Shown: one piece after another, positions 6,101 to 8,198 of the stretch
Layout: every line of letters starts with the position of its first letter
Numbering within the stretch: position 1 is the stretch's first letter
Assembly: GCA_013813135.1 (NCBI GenBank)
Contig: JACCSF010000105.1
Coordinates: 1 to 8,198 of the forward strand
Source of the DNA: Thermoleophilaceae bacterium
Lineage (GTDB): Bacteria > Actinomycetota > Thermoleophilia > Solirubrobacterales > Thermoleophilaceae
Length of the DNA stretch: 8,198 bases
Direction: 5' to 3'
Made by a program: the position numbers and the translations under genes
Notes under the pieces: model-generated
What the model saw: the letters and a program-made list of their open reading frames with translations, nothing else
Told to the model about the DNA's origin: nothing
The model's database searches: none

Positions 6101-6127
6101 GGCCGAACTGAGCGCGCTCAGCCGGCC
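6101..6127. terminator. GC-rich palindrome spanning the aldose epimerase stop, possible bidirectional terminator
   Basis: CTGAGCGCGCTCAG (6108-6121) is a perfect 14-bp palindrome. It is flanked by GGCCG (6101-6105) and CGGCC (6123-6127), which extend the stem after a small internal bulge (AA against C). It lies at the convergent end of the OB-HD and epimerase genes and contains the epimerase stop codon (TGA at 6120-6118). A stem of this strength at a tail-to-tail junction would suit termination of both transcripts. Neither side has a clear U-run, so it is not a textbook intrinsic terminator. Confidence 0.42.
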
Positions 6128-7086
6128 GCGCGGACGCGCACGCTGAACTCGGCCCGGAAGCTCCCGCCCGGGGGCACGCTGACGAGCGCCTCGCCGCTCA
6201 CCAGCGCGTTGACCGGCGCCGTCATCGGCTCGAAGCAGATGTAGGGCTCCTGGTCGCGACCGGGCGACGGCGCGTAGACCTGCACGAATGGGTACCCCTC
6301 CCCGAGCTCGAGCTCGATCCGCCTGCCGCCGCCCTCCAGGGCGAAGACGGCTGGCCGCTCCAGCTCCACGAAGTGGTCGTCGTAGCTGCGGTCTCCCAAC
6401 AGCCCCGGCTCGATCGCGACCGGCTCCGTCTCGCCCGTCGGAAGCCCGCGCTCGTCGAGCAGGGCACGCCGGAGCACCGGCAGCTCGACACGCCACTCCG
6501 ACCGCGGCACGTCTGGCAGGCGCAGGTACGGATGCCATCCAAACGAGATCGGCACCGCGACGTCGCCGGTCGGGAGCACGATCGTCGCGACCGTGAGCGT
6601 GGCGTCGGCGAGCTGTGCTTGCACGTGCAGCTCGTGCGGGAAAGGGAAGGCGGCCATCAGCTCCTCGTGCGCGCCGAAATCGAGCCGCGCGGCCACCGAG
6701 GCGCTTCCGTTCCCCGGCGTACGGCCGACGACCCGCCAGTGCGGGTACGCGGCCACGATGCCGTGAATCGGCAGTCCGTTCGGGTCGAGGTGGACCGGCG
6801 AGCGCCGCGGGTCCAGGTCCACTCGCCGCCCGCCCCTTGAGTAGGTCATCCCGGCCAGGCGGTTGGCCCAGGGGTGCAGCAGCGGGATGCCGAATGTGGA
6901 GCCACGCTCCCCGTAGGCCGCCAGCCCGCCGCGCTGCCCGAGCAGCTCCTCGCCGCGATGGGTGAGCGAGTGCCCGACCACGCCTGCTCCCGGGACGAAC
7001 GCAACCCGAAGGTCATGGTCGTGCGAGACCAGAATGATTCCGTCGAGGCCGTCGACGCGCTCGTCGAGGACCTCGTGCGCAGCCAT
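6118..7086 (-). CDS. Aldose 1-epimerase (mutarotase) family protein
   Basis: Catalyses interconversion of the alpha and beta anomers of aldoses (galactose/glucose type), or acts on a related sugar; cytosolic, with no signal peptide. The 322-residue length fits the GalM/YeaD-type family (about 290-345). Catalytic residues seen in family order: H108 in GLPIHG; H185 in FGWHPYLRL, the general-acid histidine; D236/D237 in SYDDHFVEL; and the general base E286 in ICFEPMTAPVNAL. An N-terminal STFGIPLLHPWANRL block matches the family's substrate-pocket strand. ATG 7086 is chosen because GAGGAG (7103-7098) lies 11 bases upstream and the protein start makes sense. The reading frame stays open further upstream, but only antisense to the amidohydrolase gene. 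It is divergent from that gene with 66 bases between. There are no sugar transport or kinase genes in view, so the sugar is unknown. Confidence 0.93.
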   Translation of the reverse strand: MAAHEVLDERVDGLDGIILVSHDHDLRVAFVPGAGVVGHSLTHRGEELLGQRGGLAAYGERGSTFGIPLLHPWANRLAGMTYSRGGRRVDLDPRRSPVHLDPNGLPIHGIVAAYPHWRVVGRTPGNGSASVAARLDFGAHEELMAAFPFPHELHVQAQLADATLTVATIVLPTGDVAVPISFGWHPYLRLPDVPRSEWRVELPVLRRALLDERGLPTGETEPVAIEPGLLGDRSYDDHFVELERPAVFALEGGGRRIELELGEGYPFVQVYAPSPGRDQEPYICFEPMTAPVNALVSGEALVSVPPGGSFRAEFSVRVRAAG

Positions 7087-7097
7087 CGTGCCTTCGA

Positions 7098-7103
7098 CTC
7101 CTC
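7098..7103 (-). promoter_or_regulatory. Ribosome binding site of the aldose 1-epimerase gene
   Basis: GAGGAG on the minus strand, 11 bases before ATG 7086, with a second GAAGG (7095-7091) four bases before it. This pair fixes the start of the epimerase and rules against the long upstream extension of its reading frame. Confidence 0.55.
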
Positions 7104-7127
7104 GAGCCTGGGGCGAGTCCGCGGCAC

Positions 7128-7133
7128 ACCCTA
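7128..7133 (-). promoter_or_regulatory. Candidate -10 element of the aldose 1-epimerase gene
   Basis: TAGGGT on the minus strand fits the TAnnnT core of a -10 element. A transcript starting near 7121 would have a leader of about 35 bases carrying the GAGGAG ribosome site. No convincing -35 is seen. It lies back-to-back with the -10-like element of the divergent amidohydrolase gene, so the two promoters would overlap. Confidence 0.3.
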
Positions 7134-7137
7134 CCGC

Positions 7138-7143
7138 TAGGCT
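7138..7143 (+). promoter_or_regulatory. Candidate -10 element of the amidohydrolase gene (leaderless start)
   Basis: TAGGCT ends nine bases before ATG 7153, the spacing expected if transcription starts at or just before the start codon. No Shine-Dalgarno is present in the remaining GGCCGCCCG. The TAG inside this element is also the in-frame stop that makes ATG 7153 the first possible start. There is no clear -35. Confidence 0.35.
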
Positions 7144-7152
7144 GGCCGCCCG

Positions 7153-8198
7153 ATGGTCTCGGACGCCGGCCTGCTGCCGTGGTACGAGCGCATGCGCGCC
7201 GAGGTGCCCCGCGCGGACGTGTTCGACGTCCACACGCACATCGGCTCGAACGATCCCGACGGCTTCCGCTGCACGCGCACCGAACTGGTCGAGTCGCTGG
7301 AACACCTGGACGCGAGCGCCTTCGTCTTCCCGATGCACGAGCCGGACGGCTACTCGGCTGCTAACGACATGGTCGCCGCCGAGGCGGCTGCCAGCGGCGG
7401 GCGGCTGTTCGGGTTCTGCAGGCTCGACCCGCACGACGCCCCGCTGGCGGAGGCACGCCGCTGCCTGGCCAACGGCGCCCGCGGGATCAAGCTGCACCCC
7501 CGCGCCGAGGGCTTCAACCTCGACCATCCGGCGCTGCAGGACGTGTTCATCCTCGCCGACGAGAACCGCGTGCCGATCCTCTGCCACGCCGGACGCGGAA
7601 TTCCCGCTCTCGGGCGCCACGCTGTCGAGGTCTGCTCACGCCATCCCGGCCTGCGCCTGATCCTGGCCCACGCGGGCATCTCGGACCTGTCGTGGATCTG
7701 GCGCGAGGCGCCGGCTCACCCCAACCTGTTCTTCGATACGGCCTGGTGGTCCCCCAGCGACGTGCAGGCCCTGTTCGCGCTCGTGCCGCCCGGTCAGATC
7801 CTGATGGCCAGCGACGCGCCCTACGGCACGCCGGCCTTCGGCGCGACGATGGCGATCCGGCACGGGCTGCAGGTGGGGCTGAGCCCGGACGCCGTGCGCG
7901 GCGTGCTCGGCGCCCAGGCGCGCAGGCTGGCCGAGCGCGAGGACCCGCTCGATCTGGGCCCCGCACCCGGCATTGAGTCGCTCTCGCGCGATCCGCTGCT
8001 GGAGCGGGTGTACTCCTTCCTGCTGAGCGCGATCGGCCAGATGTTCGCCGGGGTGGAGCCCAAGGAGACGCTGGCGCTGGCGGAGCTCGCCTGCGACGTC
8101 GGCGAAGGCGACCCGCGCGCCCCGCTGTATGCGGCGATCATGTCTCTGCTCGACGCGCGGGCGGATTACGACCCGACCGGCGACGGCCGGCCGTCGCG
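7153..8198 (+). CDS. Amidohydrolase family metal-dependent hydrolase (partial, 3' end beyond window)
   Basis: TIM-barrel metal hydrolase of the amidohydrolase_2 type (relatives include TatD-like and decarboxylase members). It is open with no stop from ATG 7153 to the window edge: 348 full codons. Seen: FDVHTHIG with the metal pair H27-x-H29; GARGIKLHPR (K113, H115); ILCHAG (H145); ILAHAG (H173); and MASDAPYG (D221) with the metal aspartate. All ligands of a working site are present. The barrel seems to end near residue 255. At least 90 further residues follow, rich in Leu/Ala helices (LLERVYSFLLSAIGQMF and an acidic ELACDVGEGDPRAP segment). These are an extra C-terminal part not needed for the barrel, still open at the edge. 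The start is fixed by an in-frame TAG at 7138-7140. It is divergent from the epimerase gene. The substrate is not predictable; deamination, hydrolysis and decarboxylation are all possible in this family. Confidence 0.9.
   Translation, partial: MVSDAGLLPWYERMRAEVPRADVFDVHTHIGSNDPDGFRCTRTELVESLEHLDASAFVFPMHEPDGYSAANDMVAAEAAASGGRLFGFCRLDPHDAPLAEARRCLANGARGIKLHPRAEGFNLDHPALQDVFILADENRVPILCHAGRGIPALGRHAVEVCSRHPGLRLILAHAGISDLSWIWREAPAHPNLFFDTAWWSPSDVQALFALVPPGQILMASDAPYGTPAFGATMAIRHGLQVGLSPDAVRGVLGAQARRLAEREDPLDLGPAPGIESLSRDPLLERVYSFLLSAIGQMFAGVEPKETLALAELACDVGEGDPRAPLYAAIMSLLDARADYDPTGDGRPS

Noticed and set aside
7087..7620. N-terminal extension of the aldose 1-epimerase reading frame up to 7620
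   Set aside because: The extension is antisense to the amidohydrolase metal-binding motifs. The epimerase homology begins after ATG 7086, and GAGGAG/GAAGG ribosome sites sit just upstream of that ATG.
6962..7660. Plus-strand open frame of 232 codons overlapping the start of the amidohydrolase
   Set aside because: It is frame-shifted relative to the amidohydrolase, whose HxH, KLH, CHAG, AHAG and SDAP motifs are in the 7153 frame. The product is Arg/Ser/Thr/Ala-rich without motifs.
1..8198. CRISPR arrays, tRNA/rRNA genes, insertion sequences, toxin-antitoxin or defence islands
   Set aside because: I found no direct-repeat arrays, tRNA-like cloverleaf, transposase motifs or terminal inverted repeats. 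The helicase-nuclease is of the DNA-repair (Adn/Add) type rather than a phage-defence cassette.

Overview
The window is very GC-rich, almost wall-to-wall coding DNA with strong G/C bias at third codon positions and intergenic gaps of only a few to about 66 bases. The gene families point to an actinobacterium, most likely the class Thermoleophilia (Solirubrobacterales/Gaiellales type). They are a UvrD-family helicase fused to an Fe-S PD-(D/E)XK nuclease, a PAC2 protein, a DUF6458-type small membrane protein, and a small protein starting MCMQCM. The class assignment is an inference from gene content and composition, not from a marker gene. I see no rRNA, tRNA, CRISPR, insertion sequence, phage gene or attachment site. 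This looks like chromosomal housekeeping DNA rather than an accessory island.

Layout, left to right. A minus-strand inositol-monophosphatase-family gene runs off the left edge. Its start lies only 11-32 bases from the plus-strand start of a 78-residue single-TM protein with an N-terminal CxxC. After a 63-base gap with a promoter-like element comes a 1048-residue helicase-nuclease (plus). It is followed after 36 bases by a 68-residue two-TM protein. That gene ends tail-to-tail with a minus-strand PAC2 gene, the two stop codons sharing one CTAG. The PAC2 gene starts head-to-head (40 bases) with a plus-strand OB-fold/HD-domain phosphohydrolase of YhaM type. This converges (63 bases, with two palindromes) on a minus-strand aldose 1-epimerase. 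The epimerase in turn is divergent (66 bases) from a plus-strand metal-dependent amidohydrolase that runs off the right edge.

Functionally, two genes act on nucleic acids: the helicase-nuclease (double-strand-end resection/repair) and the OB-HD protein (likely 3'-5' exonuclease on RNA or ssDNA). Two act on sugars or sugar phosphates: the IMPase-like enzyme and the epimerase. One is a probable protein-assembly or chaperone-like protein (PAC2). The amidohydrolase has no clear substrate. There is no obvious single pathway or new multi-gene system. The points most worth following up are the stand-alone helicase-nuclease without an adjacent partner subunit, the uncharacterised CxxC membrane peptide, several leaderless-looking starts, and the very compact divergent and convergent junctions.
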